From contig JASGGU010000032.1 in NCBI GenBank assembly GCA_047602645.1, positions 1 to 37,474 on the forward strand: 37,474 nt of DNA, in the 5' to 3' direction. Positions 24,808-31,696 of this stretch are shown piece after piece. Position 1 is the first letter of the stretch. Each line of letters opens with the position of its first letter. The notes beneath the pieces are model-generated. The model was given only the letters and a program-made list of their open reading frames with translations. It was not told the DNA's origin and searched no databases. This DNA is from JAEYFP01 sp047602645 (GTDB lineage Bacteria; Bacillota; Clostridia; Lachnospirales; Lachnospiraceae). Made by a program: the position numbers and the translations under genes.

Positions 24808-24957
24808 ATGATGAAAAGCATAGAAAAAAAATCATTGGAATTATTATCAAAAGCAGCAATGAAAACGGCTGTAAAAGAAATCAATTCGGCATGCTTATTG
24901 TTTGGATATCAGCCGAAAATGCCGGATGCGGCAAAAAAATTAAAGAGAAAGAAATAA
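24808..24957 (+). CDS. agrD: AgrD-like cyclic thiolactone autoinducer precursor
   Basis: A 49-codon gene. It has an amphipathic, Lys-rich leader beginning MMKSIEKKSLELLSKAAMK, then the signal core and recognition tail NSACLLFGYQPKMP, then a charged end (KKLKRKK). The layout is that of AgrD: leader helix, Cys-containing pentapeptide core, Pro-rich tail. Compared from memory with the Clostridium perfringens CLWFT signal, which is followed by a similar QPEVP tail, the predicted ring is Cys29-Leu-Leu-Phe-Gly33. The predicted cleavage after Gly33 is by AgrB. AAGGAGGG (24791-24798) gives a strong start at ATG 24808; ATG 24811 is possible. The next gene, agrB, starts 12 bases after the stop. The ring size and N-terminal trim are inferred. 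Confidence 0.88.
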   Translation: MMKSIEKKSLELLSKAAMKTAVKEINSACLLFGYQPKMPDAAKKLKRKK

Positions 24958-24968
24958 GAAGAAATGAG

Positions 24969-25526
24969 ATGAGAGCTGATACACTAACAAATCGATTATT
25001 AGAGAAAAACATTATCAAAGAAGAAGATGCGCAGATATACCGTTTCGGAATGGAATGTCTTGCTATCAAAGCAGTAACCTTCTTGTCCTATGTAGTGATA
25101 GCTCTGGTAATGGCAAAGTTGAAAGACTTTGCCATTATTATGCTCGTATTTGTACCGTTGAGAAAAGCTGCCGGAGGATTTCATGCAAAGACAAAAATGA
25201 GATGCTATCTGCTGTCCTGCGGACTGCTGGCTGCGGCTTTGTTTTTATGCAGAGGTATCGTTAATCTCTCTATGTGGACGGCTATTTTAGGAATCATGGA
25301 TATTGCCTTCCTGTGGATGGCTCCTATCGATCATGAAAATAAAAGGATGGACGAAGAAGAGATCTGCTTTTTCAGGAAAAGGACAAGAGTACGGTTATTG
25401 CTTGTCAATGCGGCCTGCGTGGTTTTAGCGGTTTTGGGATTTGATGAATTGTTCAGGGCGGCTGTTTTGGGAGAAGGGATGTCATTTTTCCTGCTGGTCA
25501 GCGGAAAGCTGCAGGCGAAACGATGA
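24969..25526 (+). CDS. agrB: AgrB-like peptidase processing the autoinducer peptide
   Basis: 185 residues from ATG 24969. The AgrB active-site block is RKAAGGFHAKTKMRC: His72 and Cys79, seven apart as His77/Cys84 in Staphylococcus aureus AgrB. Several hydrophobic segments surround it, as expected for a membrane cysteine protease that cuts AgrD and forms the thiolactone. A frame open from 24891 overlaps agrD and has no ribosome site, so I take the ATG beginning MRADTLTNRLLEKN. The gene order agrD-agrB is the reverse of the staphylococcal order. The toxin gene follows after 93 bases with no visible terminator, so co-transcription is likely. Confidence 0.93.
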   Translation: MRADTLTNRLLEKNIIKEEDAQIYRFGMECLAIKAVTFLSYVVIALVMAKLKDFAIIMLVFVPLRKAAGGFHAKTKMRCYLLSCGLLAAALFLCRGIVNLSMWTAILGIMDIAFLWMAPIDHENKRMDEEEICFFRKRTRVRLLLVNAACVVLAVLGFDELFRAAVLGEGMSFFLLVSGKLQAKR

Positions 25527-25619
25527 GACTATGATCTTGCTGATTTTTTCACGATTATGGGAAAATCGTAGAAAGTTCATAAATTTCAACGGTGACTTCA
25601 ACATTACGGGGGAACGCGT

Positions 25620-27398
25620 ATGGGGGCAGTGAAACAGTTAGATATCGGCGGCTTCACGGAGCGGACAATGTCTGCGGCAGGAGGAGGGTCATCTCATGTA
25701 CTGGGTATGTGGGATACCCTGCGGGAAGTGGATAAAGCCATTATGGCTGCGGATGCGGCACTGGGAGAAGCTGGTCTGGAGGAATTCAGCAGCCATGGAT
25801 ATACCTCACTGGAAGCGGAGCTGAATCGGGAACAGGAAGCTATGTCGGTTCTGATAGCGTACCCAAGTGCGCTTTGCAGTCAGCTGTACGATGAAGTGGA
25901 TCATGATTTTATGGTAAGAATAAAAAACGGTGCTCTGGAAACCTTAAGCAGGATTAAGATCGATGAGATTACAGTCGAGAACACCTTTGATGTGACGACA
26001 GTGCTGCACCTTCAGGAACCCGGAGGCGGGGAAACAGAGCAGTCCGATCTGAAGAAGCGGATCGGAATCAGGGATTTTATAGGCTATCATCCGGAAAAGA
26101 TAGAAACAACCAGCTATGTAGTGGGCTTTACGGATATCCTTCATAAGCCGCAGATGGAGGATGGTCAAACGCTGGAGGAATTTCTCTTCGCAAACAGTGA
26201 GAAAATCGATGAGCTGCTTTACAGCGGGGAATATGATAATAAGAAGTATCAGCCGGTAAAGCAGTTTATATCGGAGCTCGGGGATGCGATGAGCTTAGGG
26301 ATCCTGCCGTTAATCAAAGCAATGACGGGGTATGATTTCATCACAGAGGAAGAACTGACAGGGGATGAGAGAGTGCTGGCGCTTGCAGAGGGAATTATTT
26401 CATTAGTAGGCTTGGGAGCGGCAGCGAAAATAGGAGGGTTCACAGTAAAAACGATCATAAGCCTGGTTGTCATAGAGGGAGCGCAGCAGGCGGCAGTGAG
26501 CGGAACGATGCTGGCGTTTGATGAGATGGGGATGTCCAGGAGAACCGGGATAGCCGCCGGAATCATAGCCGGAATGCTGACAGAATCGGCAGGAGTCAGT
26601 CTGATAAAGAAGTATACTGCGATGAAGAAAAGTGGTATGCTTGTAACGATAGAGGAGAGTACAGGAATTGTTGATGGTGTGATAGAGGGTTCGGGGGTAG
26701 GTATTAAGGGTGGTTTAAAGTCTTGGGATGATTTTAACAGTGAAGTATTAAAAATTGGTAAAAGAAAAGACATATCTGATGAGCAAAAGATTTCTCAATT
26801 ACAAGAGTTATTCACTAATTCAGGGTATAAAACAGATATTAATGTTCCTGGCGATGTTCAATATATAAAAGGGTTTGATACTAATGGAAATGTTATTTAT
26901 GATTGGCCACCCAAATTGGGCTTTGAAGAAAGCAGCATTACTTCAGTTTCAAGGGGAAATGGGTTACCAGATACTTGGGATAGATATGGATATATGGGAG
27001 GGTCAAATTTTGCAGACGTTCCACCAACGGGTAAATATGCATATAGTGAAAGAGCAATTCCGTACGTAGAAAACGAGGCAGCCTATCATACGGGGACATT
27101 TAATAATTCTTCGTATTTTGATAAGATTGAAGCTATAAAAAATAATAATCTAGACGAACTTAATAGTATTTTGAAATCGGAAGGATTGGATGAAGTAGAA
27201 GCTTCATATTTTAAAAACTTGAAGAATTCATATGATGATTTTATTGATGATGCAGCAGAATCGGTTGGAAAAAATATAGATGCAACATATGGCTTAAAGG
27301 GTAATGCTGCCGCTTGGGGTGATATGATAGGAGGCGCTGAACAATATGTTACCCCATTAAATGGAACAGTAATGTCTAGATTAGGAATTATAGAATAA
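25620..27398 (+). CDS. Polymorphic toxin with C-terminal TNT NAD-glycohydrolase domain
   Basis: 592 residues. The first ~170 residues are an unrecognised, probably secretion-directing region. Residues about 255-345 are Gly/Ala/Ile-rich hydrophobic helices (pretoxin or membrane-active linker). Residues about 415-592 resemble the tuberculosis necrotizing toxin domain. The evidence is WDRYGYMGG (Arg455), YSERAIPY (Arg478), YHTGTF (His490), GGAEQYVTP (Gln575) and the final SRLGIIE. The Arg+23 Arg and +35 His spacing equals what I recall for the catalytic residues of M. tuberculosis TNT, which destroys NAD. DNA after about 26690 is visibly more AT-rich than before, the usual mark of a swapped toxin tip. 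The ribosome site is GGGGGAA. The gene is followed after 10 bases by a likely immunity gene. Delivery by the adjacent type VII system is inferred. Confidence 0.82.
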   Translation: MGAVKQLDIGGFTERTMSAAGGGSSHVLGMWDTLREVDKAIMAADAALGEAGLEEFSSHGYTSLEAELNREQEAMSVLIAYPSALCSQLYDEVDHDFMVRIKNGALETLSRIKIDEITVENTFDVTTVLHLQEPGGGETEQSDLKKRIGIRDFIGYHPEKIETTSYVVGFTDILHKPQMEDGQTLEEFLFANSEKIDELLYSGEYDNKKYQPVKQFISELGDAMSLGILPLIKAMTGYDFITEEELTGDERVLALAEGIISLVGLGAAAKIGGFTVKTIISLVVIEGAQQAAVSGTMLAFDEMGMSRRTGIAAGIIAGMLTESAGVSLIKKYTAMKKSGMLVTIEESTGIVDGVIEGSGVGIKGGLKSWDDFNSEVLKIGKRKDISDEQKISQLQELFTNSGYKTDINVPGDVQYIKGFDTNGNVIYDWPPKLGFEESSITSVSRGNGLPDTWDRYGYMGGSNFADVPPTGKYAYSERAIPYVENEAAYHTGTFNNSSYFDKIEAIKNNNLDELNSILKSEGLDEVEASYFKNLKNSYDDFIDDAAESVGKNIDATYGLKGNAAAWGDMIGGAEQYVTPLNGTVMSRLGIIE

Positions 27399-27408
27399 AG
27401 GAGAGACT

Positions 27409-27669
27409 ATGACAAAAAAAGAATTTGAGCAAAAGCAAACAGATTTGCAAAAATTGGTTGGTCAATGGGAAATTGTTATTAATGCAGAGGTATTGTCGGA
27501 TTTTGCAATTGGTTGTTTTTATGATGAAAAAACACAGTGTTGGAAAGTATATATCAATAATGAAAGGGGGAGGCATAGAATAAGATTGGAAACAAAAGAT
27601 GAAGGAGAAGCGTTTGAAGAGCTGTTTTCTATGATTAATTATGAAATAGAGAATAATAAATACATTTAA
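27409..27669 (+). CDS. Probable immunity protein for the TNT toxin
   Basis: 86 residues, no membrane segment or signal peptide. The sequence has an N-terminal helix followed by CFYDEKTQCWKVYINNERGR and a terminal helix EGEAFEELFSMINYEI. Small alpha/beta proteins with this kind of W-x-V-Y-x-N-E-R-G strand pair are common as immunity proteins directly behind polymorphic toxins. Its place 10 bases after the toxin stop, with GGAGAG as ribosome site, and its matching AT-rich composition make immunity the simplest role: it would bind the TNT domain and protect the producer's NAD. I do not assign a named immunity family. Confidence 0.65.
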   Translation: MTKKEFEQKQTDLQKLVGQWEIVINAEVLSDFAIGCFYDEKTQCWKVYINNERGRHRIRLETKDEGEAFEELFSMINYEIENNKYI

Positions 27670-27769
27670 TTGTGGCTATACGTTAGGACTTTGGGGAGTC
27701 CAGTGATGAAGGACGCTGATCGGAACATTGATATAATGCTTAAATTCATAGCCCAAGGATATAAGAGAA

Positions 27770-28069
27770 ATGAAAAATGGAAACTATGCAATATATGATG
27801 GATACAATAAAGATATTATTTGTATAAAACTTGTTGAAAAAACAGAAATTAAAGAATTTTATCGAATTCGTACTAAAGCAATATATGCAAATTATGAATT
27901 CGAAGTAGTTGATGAAAAAGATGAAATGATATCAATAGTAACAATGGTAGGTGATTATCAGATATGCGAAGGCCTTGATATGAAATGTATTGATAGAGGA
28001 GTTTATCAAAAATGGATTGACAAAAATGAAGCTGAAATAAAAATCGAAAAGGAAGATTTAAATTCTTAA
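27770..28069 (+). CDS. Small hypothetical protein, second immunity candidate
   Basis: 99 residues beginning MKNGNYAIYDGYNKDIICIK and containing EFYRIRTKAIYANYEFEV and a CIDRGVYQKWIDKNE ending. From memory, small proteins with this start and a DRGVYxKW block are widespread in Firmicutes toxin loci, often in several copies. It may guard against a different toxin tip or be an orphan immunity gene left by an earlier swap. It is separated from the first immunity gene by 100 bases with no clear gene, has AAGGAT upstream, and is strongly AT-rich like the toxin tip. No catalytic motif is visible. Confidence 0.55.
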   Translation: MKNGNYAIYDGYNKDIICIKLVEKTEIKEFYRIRTKAIYANYEFEVVDEKDEMISIVTMVGDYQICEGLDMKCIDRGVYQKWIDKNEAEIKIEKEDLNS

Positions 28070-28155
28070 TAAAAAGTTAAAAAGACCATGTTACAATGGC
28101 GCAACCAGGGAATATAAGGGGGAAATGATTCTCTTTTATATACAAAGAAAAATAC

Positions 28156-28208
28156 AAAATCGGAGATAATTCTGAGACTTCGTAAGTCAGGAATTCTCTC
28201 CGATTTTT
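28156..28208 (+). terminator. Rho-independent terminator closing the agrDB-toxin operon
   Basis: AAAATCGGAGA (28156-28166) pairs with TCTCCGATTTT (28197-28207). Inside it AATTC/GAATT and GACTT/AAGTC extend the stem, and a T-run follows. It ends the toxin-immunity transcript. Confidence 0.88.
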
Positions 28209-28372
28209 GCTCTTATTATCTCAGGTCTGCCAATTGCAGCAGTAAAAAAACAGCATTGTATCTCCATGCGGAAAGTAAAAATCAAATTATTATTTATAAA
28301 AAGATAAACTACTGACTCGATGGATATGAATCATATAGAATACATAAAGAAATGATGAAATATCAAAATTTT
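28209..28372. other. Gene-free AT-rich spacer
   Basis: The gene-free stretch 28070-28623 holds a terminator (28156-28208), this spacer, a second hairpin (28373-28449) and the secretion-cluster promoter (28467-28550). In this spacer I see no credible gene, repeat or promoter. Confidence 0.5.
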
Positions 28373-28449
28373 GAGTTGTTGCAAAAGGTGTTTGATAAAA
28401 AACCCGAAAGGGAAGCGATCAATCATAGTTTGTAGCAACTCTTTCTTTT
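28373..28449 (+). terminator. Structured hairpin before the secretion promoter, related to 24614-24682
   Basis: GAGTTGTTGCAAA (28373-28385) pairs fully with TTTGTAGCAACTC (28429-28441), counting two G-U pairs. Inside are TTGAT/ATCAA and CCC-GAAA-GGG with a GNRA loop; a T-rich run follows. The left arm and its flank (AAATTTTGAGTTGTT) closely match the left arm of the hairpin behind the kinase gene (AAATTTTGAGCTGTT). It sits at the same place relative to the LytTR repeats, so it looks like part of a duplicated regulatory block. It may terminate read-through or have a role of its own. Confidence 0.65.
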
Positions 28450-28466
28450 ACAAAAAAATATTGTTC

Positions 28467-28550
28467 AAATTTAATAAATTCTGTCAGTTATACAAAAATT
28501 CTGTCAGTTATGCAAATGATATTGAAATTTGCAATGCGATATCAGATAAT
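28467..28550 (+). promoter_or_regulatory. LytTR-controlled promoter of the type VII secretion cluster
   Basis: The tandem 20-bp repeats (28477-28496 and 28497-28516) are identical to those before agrD; the identity spans 50 bases (28467-28516). The -35 TTGAAA (28522-28527), 17 bases and -10 GATAAT (28545-28550) follow at exactly the same distance as before agrD. The predicted start is near 28557, 67 bases before the first secretion gene. Confidence 0.85.
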
Positions 28551-28623
28551 ACAAAAAATGATAAAAGTTTCCAGTTTTATAAGTGATTTCCAATAAAAAT
28601 ATAAATGACAGGAATGAAAACGA

Positions 28624-30606
28624 ATGTTTCGAAATGTAATCAGAACCATAGCAATTATAATTGTGTTCGCAGTATTTATGCTCACAGGCATTTATATAGG
28701 CGGACGTTATGAACAGTCTGAGCAGGCGCGCGAGGCGGCAAAGGAGCAGACGATTGAAACGATCGCGGTTGTCAATCTTGATGAGGGTACGGTAGTTGAA
28801 GGAAAAACGGTCAATTATTCCACAGAGCTGCTGAGCTACCCGGATGTTAATTTCATGGCGGCCGGACTGGAAGAGGCACGTAATGGAATTAATACGGGAG
28901 CCTATGCTGCATACGTTATTATTCCGGCGACCTTTTCCGAATCGGTGGAAAGTATCAATGCATCTCCTAAAAAGGCTAATCTTGAATATGCCATTAATCC
29001 GAATTTGAGGGAAGAGACAAAAACTAAAATTGTATATGACATCCAGCTGTTTCAGGAGCAGATGAATGGAACGTTGTCCTATGTATATGTAACAAGTATC
29101 ATGGAGGAATTCCATGATGTTCAGGATTCCTCTAAGATTATCCTCAAGAATGATAAAAAGGATTTGAATACGATTACGGAGATTAAGCCGGAAGAGATTA
29201 CGACCGATCTGGAATTTTCTGAAATGGTCAGAACAGAAAATACGTTGGATTATGTGGATCTGTCCGATTATTACGAAGATAACTTTGCACGGGCGGGTAA
29301 GATAACAGATATTTATCATGAAACAATGGATCAGGCGCGTGATGAATTTAGGATGATACAGGACAAGGGAGCAGTGAGCGATCAGGCGATTGACGATATG
29401 ATGACTTATATGTCGGGGATGGATCCTCTTGCGGATGAGAACGGAAACCTGATCTATGAAGCAGGACTTGAAAAACTGGATCAGCAATTATTGCTGTCCG
29501 AACCCGCGCAGTCTGCAAAGATAGACGAGCTGAAAACAAATATCAGGTTGGAAATCGGTTTTTGGAGGCTGAAACAGCAAACCTATATAGATACAAAACT
29601 TACACAGATACAAGAAGCCAACCAGCAGCAGGTGGATGAGTTGTTCGGGCGGCAGCAGGAAAACATTAGAACACAATATGAGCAAATAAAGGGAAATGTA
29701 GAAAATCAGGTTTCGGGAAATTCGATTGTAATTGATTGGCCTGATGCGCCTGCGCTTTCCGGCAATATTGTATTAAAAACTGCGGTCAGCGGAAATACGG
29801 AAGGAAAATCCGCTGAAAATCAAGTGTGGATATCCTTATCGGAAAATACAATTTCAGCAAATGCCATAGAATCGGTGTCGGCCAATGACATTCCTCTGAA
29901 TCATGTGGAAATGTCGGATGGATTAAAGAGCCGCATAAATGAAGTGATGGTAGACAAGGATAAGCTGCAGAAGATTATAGAGGAGGATATCGTAAATACT
30001 GTTCTTGGAAGACTAGATGAGGCCGCGGCCGGCGTAGGGACAAAATATGAGGTGGTTTCAGAAGCGGTCATGACACATCAGGAGGAGATTATGAAGTTTG
30101 ATCCTTTTGAAAAGCTTGATAAAAACGGGATTGACGATAGAATCAATGCAATCGGTAATAACATTATGGATATGGAGGACGATATAGGAAAAACGACTTC
30201 GGAATACATAGATTATGTTGACACGGTGTACACAAACACAGAGGAGAATATTGGAGCTCTGCAGGAAGATATGAAGGCCTCAAATGATGCAACAGAAGAA
30301 AAGGTGAATGAAGTTATTCATGTACTAAAGGAATCCCGAGAAACAATCAATTATCAGAATGATGAGCTGCTGTCGGGCTTTACACAGAAGCTTGCTTATA
30401 CGAGGCTTGGAAGTCTGGAAAATTCAGAGGCATATGACTTTATTGTAACACCGGTAATATTTCAGGAAAAGGAGACACCGTCGGCGCCGATTGTGTATCT
30501 CAGACAAAATTATGATATTGTAATTCTCTCGGTTATCGCCGGACTTTTAACAGTCTGTATTGCGATTTTCGTTGTAGACGCGGTTTACGGCAGGAAAACC
30601 AGATAA
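28624..30606 (+). CDS. EsaA/YueB-like type VII secretion membrane protein, short form
   Basis: 660 residues, much shorter than YueB or EsaA (about 1,000). One N-terminal membrane helix (about residues 8-26) is followed by a Pip/YhgE-like segment with ETIAVVNLDEGTVVEGKTVN. A long extracellular, largely helical region follows (about 45-630, coiled-coil stretches near 500-600). A single C-terminal helix is at about 632-654 (VILSVIAGLLTVCIAIFVVD). The multi-helix C-terminal membrane domain of classical EsaA is missing. Its place first in a cluster with WXG100, EsaB, EssB and EssC supports the role: a surface-exposed part of the secretion machine. The ribosome site (AGGA, 11 bases upstream) is weak. 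Confidence 0.75.
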   Translation: MFRNVIRTIAIIIVFAVFMLTGIYIGGRYEQSEQAREAAKEQTIETIAVVNLDEGTVVEGKTVNYSTELLSYPDVNFMAAGLEEARNGINTGAYAAYVIIPATFSESVESINASPKKANLEYAINPNLREETKTKIVYDIQLFQEQMNGTLSYVYVTSIMEEFHDVQDSSKIILKNDKKDLNTITEIKPEEITTDLEFSEMVRTENTLDYVDLSDYYEDNFARAGKITDIYHETMDQARDEFRMIQDKGAVSDQAIDDMMTYMSGMDPLADENGNLIYEAGLEKLDQQLLLSEPAQSAKIDELKTNIRLEIGFWRLKQQTYIDTKLTQIQEANQQQVDELFGRQQENIRTQYEQIKGNVENQVSGNSIVIDWPDAPALSGNIVLKTAVSGNTEGKSAENQVWISLSENTISANAIESVSANDIPLNHVEMSDGLKSRINEVMVDKDKLQKIIEEDIVNTVLGRLDEAAAGVGTKYEVVSEAVMTHQEEIMKFDPFEKLDKNGIDDRINAIGNNIMDMEDDIGKTTSEYIDYVDTVYTNTEENIGALQEDMKASNDATEEKVNEVIHVLKESRETINYQNDELLSGFTQKLAYTRLGSLENSEAYDFIVTPVIFQEKETPSAPIVYLRQNYDIVILSVIAGLLTVCIAIFVVDAVYGRKTR

Positions 30607-30628
30607 TTAATGAGAGGAATGGCCGGCA

Positions 30629-30653
30629 TATATAATCCAAATTGGTTTATATA
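30629..30653 (+). promoter_or_regulatory. Inverted repeat with embedded TATAAT before the WXG100 gene
   Basis: TATATAATCCAA (30629-30640) and TTGGTTTATATA (30642-30653) are inverse with one mismatch. TATAAT (30631-30636) could serve as a -10, with a weak TTAATG 18 bases upstream. This would give extra transcription of the WXG100 gene, or act as an operator or mRNA hairpin. Confidence 0.3.
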
Positions 30654-30700
30654 GACAGGTTCTTTTGGAATCTGCCAATAAAAGGAAAGGAGGAAAAGAA

Positions 30701-30988
30701 ATGGATAGCTATCAATTATCCCCTAGTGAGCTTAGGGCAACGGCATCAAAATTTAATACGGATGCAGGTGAACTGGATACTATAATGAAAGACTTAAGCG
30801 GAGCGGTTGATACACTGCTGGATGGATGGAAGGGTGCGGGTTCAGAGGAATTCAGCCAGGATTTCAAAGAGTTTTCAGATGCGTGCGATAAAATGATAAC
30901 GTGCCTTACAGAACGTTCACAGGCGCTGAACTCAAGCGCGCAGCTTGCAGACGATACGCAGGACGCCTTGAAGAAGCAGTGGGGTTAG
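30701..30988 (+). CDS. WXG100 secreted protein (EsxA-like)
   Basis: 95 residues, the family size. Two helices flank the turn motif WKG (Trp43-Gly45), as in the WXG100 hairpin, and the C-terminal part is amphipathic (AQLADDTQDALKKQWG). These proteins form dimers, are exported by EssC-type ATPases and are needed for export of larger effectors. AAAGGAGG gives a strong start at ATG 30701; a TTG further upstream in frame is unlikely. A strong hairpin lies 17 bases after the stop, which may let this high-demand protein be made in excess of the machine genes downstream. Confidence 0.93.
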   Translation: MDSYQLSPSELRATASKFNTDAGELDTIMKDLSGAVDTLLDGWKGAGSEEFSQDFKEFSDACDKMITCLTERSQALNSSAQLADDTQDALKKQWG

Positions 30989-31004
30989 AATTTGAAATTG
31001 GCGT

Positions 31005-31036
31005 TGTGGCACGCGGATTCTGATTCGCGTGCCACA
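31005..31036 (+). terminator. Strong GC-rich hairpin behind the WXG100 gene
   Basis: TGTGGCACGCG (31005-31015) pairs perfectly with CGCGTGCCACA (31026-31036), with three further pairs possible inside (G-U, A-U, U-A). No T-run follows, so it probably stabilises the upstream mRNA end or partly terminates before the downstream secretion genes. Confidence 0.7.
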
Positions 31037-31066
31037 CATCAAAAGCAGAACAGGGAACGGATTACA

Positions 31067-31471
31067 ATGAATGAAAGAATAGAGATTGAGAATAACATAA
31101 AAAGTACGTCGAGAGATTTATATTATTCTGTTACCGATGTGTATGGAATGGATCTGTTCGCTCGGGATTTTCGGGAGAAGAAAAAGACCATAGAGGAAAA
31201 CGTTCTTCTGGAAAAACAAGAATTACAACAAGGGGTTTTCGAACAGGAGAAAAAGACCGCAGCTGATCCATATGAAAAGATAATATCACAAATGTTCCTG
31301 CAGGAGACATGGGAATCCAGATACAGGGAACAGCAAAGCCGGGGATATATGGGATATGCGGTAACAGGCAGCATAATAGCCTGTATCTTTACAGCAGTAA
31401 CCTGCAGATATTTTATCCGCAGAAGAGAGAGGAGACAGAAAAGTGATCCTTACATTCGCAATCGCATCTGA
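31067..31471 (+). CDS. EssA-like small membrane protein of type VII secretion
   Basis: 134 residues from ATG 31067, which has AGGGAA upstream. A charged, helical N-terminal part (about 1-90, with Lys/Glu-rich coiled-coil-like stretches) is followed by one membrane helix at about residues 97-115 (AVTGSIIACIFTAVTCRYF) and a positive tail RRRERR. Size, single C-terminal helix and position between the WXG100 and EsaB-like genes match EssA, but sequence similarity to EssA is not obvious to me, so the name is by context. Its 3' end overlaps the EsaB-like gene by 29 bases. Confidence 0.6.
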   Translation: MNERIEIENNIKSTSRDLYYSVTDVYGMDLFARDFREKKKTIEENVLLEKQELQQGVFEQEKKTAADPYEKIISQMFLQETWESRYREQQSRGYMGYAVTGSIIACIFTAVTCRYFIRRRERRQKSDPYIRNRI

Positions 31472-31676
31472 AAACAAAGAGCTTGATCTGAAGATAAACG
31501 AAAAACAGATTATTAGAGATACTTTATCCATCCTGCAGAAAACCGGTTATATGCCGGAAACGCTGGATATCAATGAGCTCAAGGTTGGGTCGGCAAGACA
31601 GAAAAAGCCGATTCTATGCAAAAAAAGCTATGAGGAAGCAGAAATTTATAATGGAGACATTCTATATATAAAATAA
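31443..31676 (+). CDS. EsaB/YukD-like ubiquitin-fold protein
   Basis: 77 residues, the size of YukD/EsaB. The pattern of strands (LTFAIASENKELDLKIN), a central helix (IIRDTLSILQKTGYM) and closing strands ending GDILYIK fits the beta-grasp fold of this family. It is a cytoplasmic regulator or cofactor of type VII secretion. The GTG start at 31443 is supported by GAGAGGAGA (31427-31435) 7 bases upstream, and the gene begins inside the EssA-like gene. The next gene follows closely. Confidence 0.8.
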   Translation: MILTFAIASENKELDLKINEKQIIRDTLSILQKTGYMPETLDINELKVGSARQKKPILCKKSYEEAEIYNGDILYIK

Positions 31677-31696
31677 ATATGACGGGGAGAGCAAGG

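Noticed and set aside
25620..26130. LXG secretion domain at the toxin N terminus
   Set aside because: The protein sits in the right context, but I cannot see a convincing LXG signature, so the N-terminal region is left unassigned.
27670..27769. Short frame of about 30 codons (ATG 27705) between the two immunity candidates
   Set aside because: It overlaps the next start, has no recognisable content and no good ribosome site. It may be debris of a former gene but cannot be supported.
28504..29487. Long open frame on the minus strand opposite the EsaA-like gene and the secretion promoter
   Set aside because: The protein is Arg/Ile/His/Cys-rich with no family pattern. It lies antisense to a well-supported gene and would cover the LytTR promoter; no ribosome site was seen.
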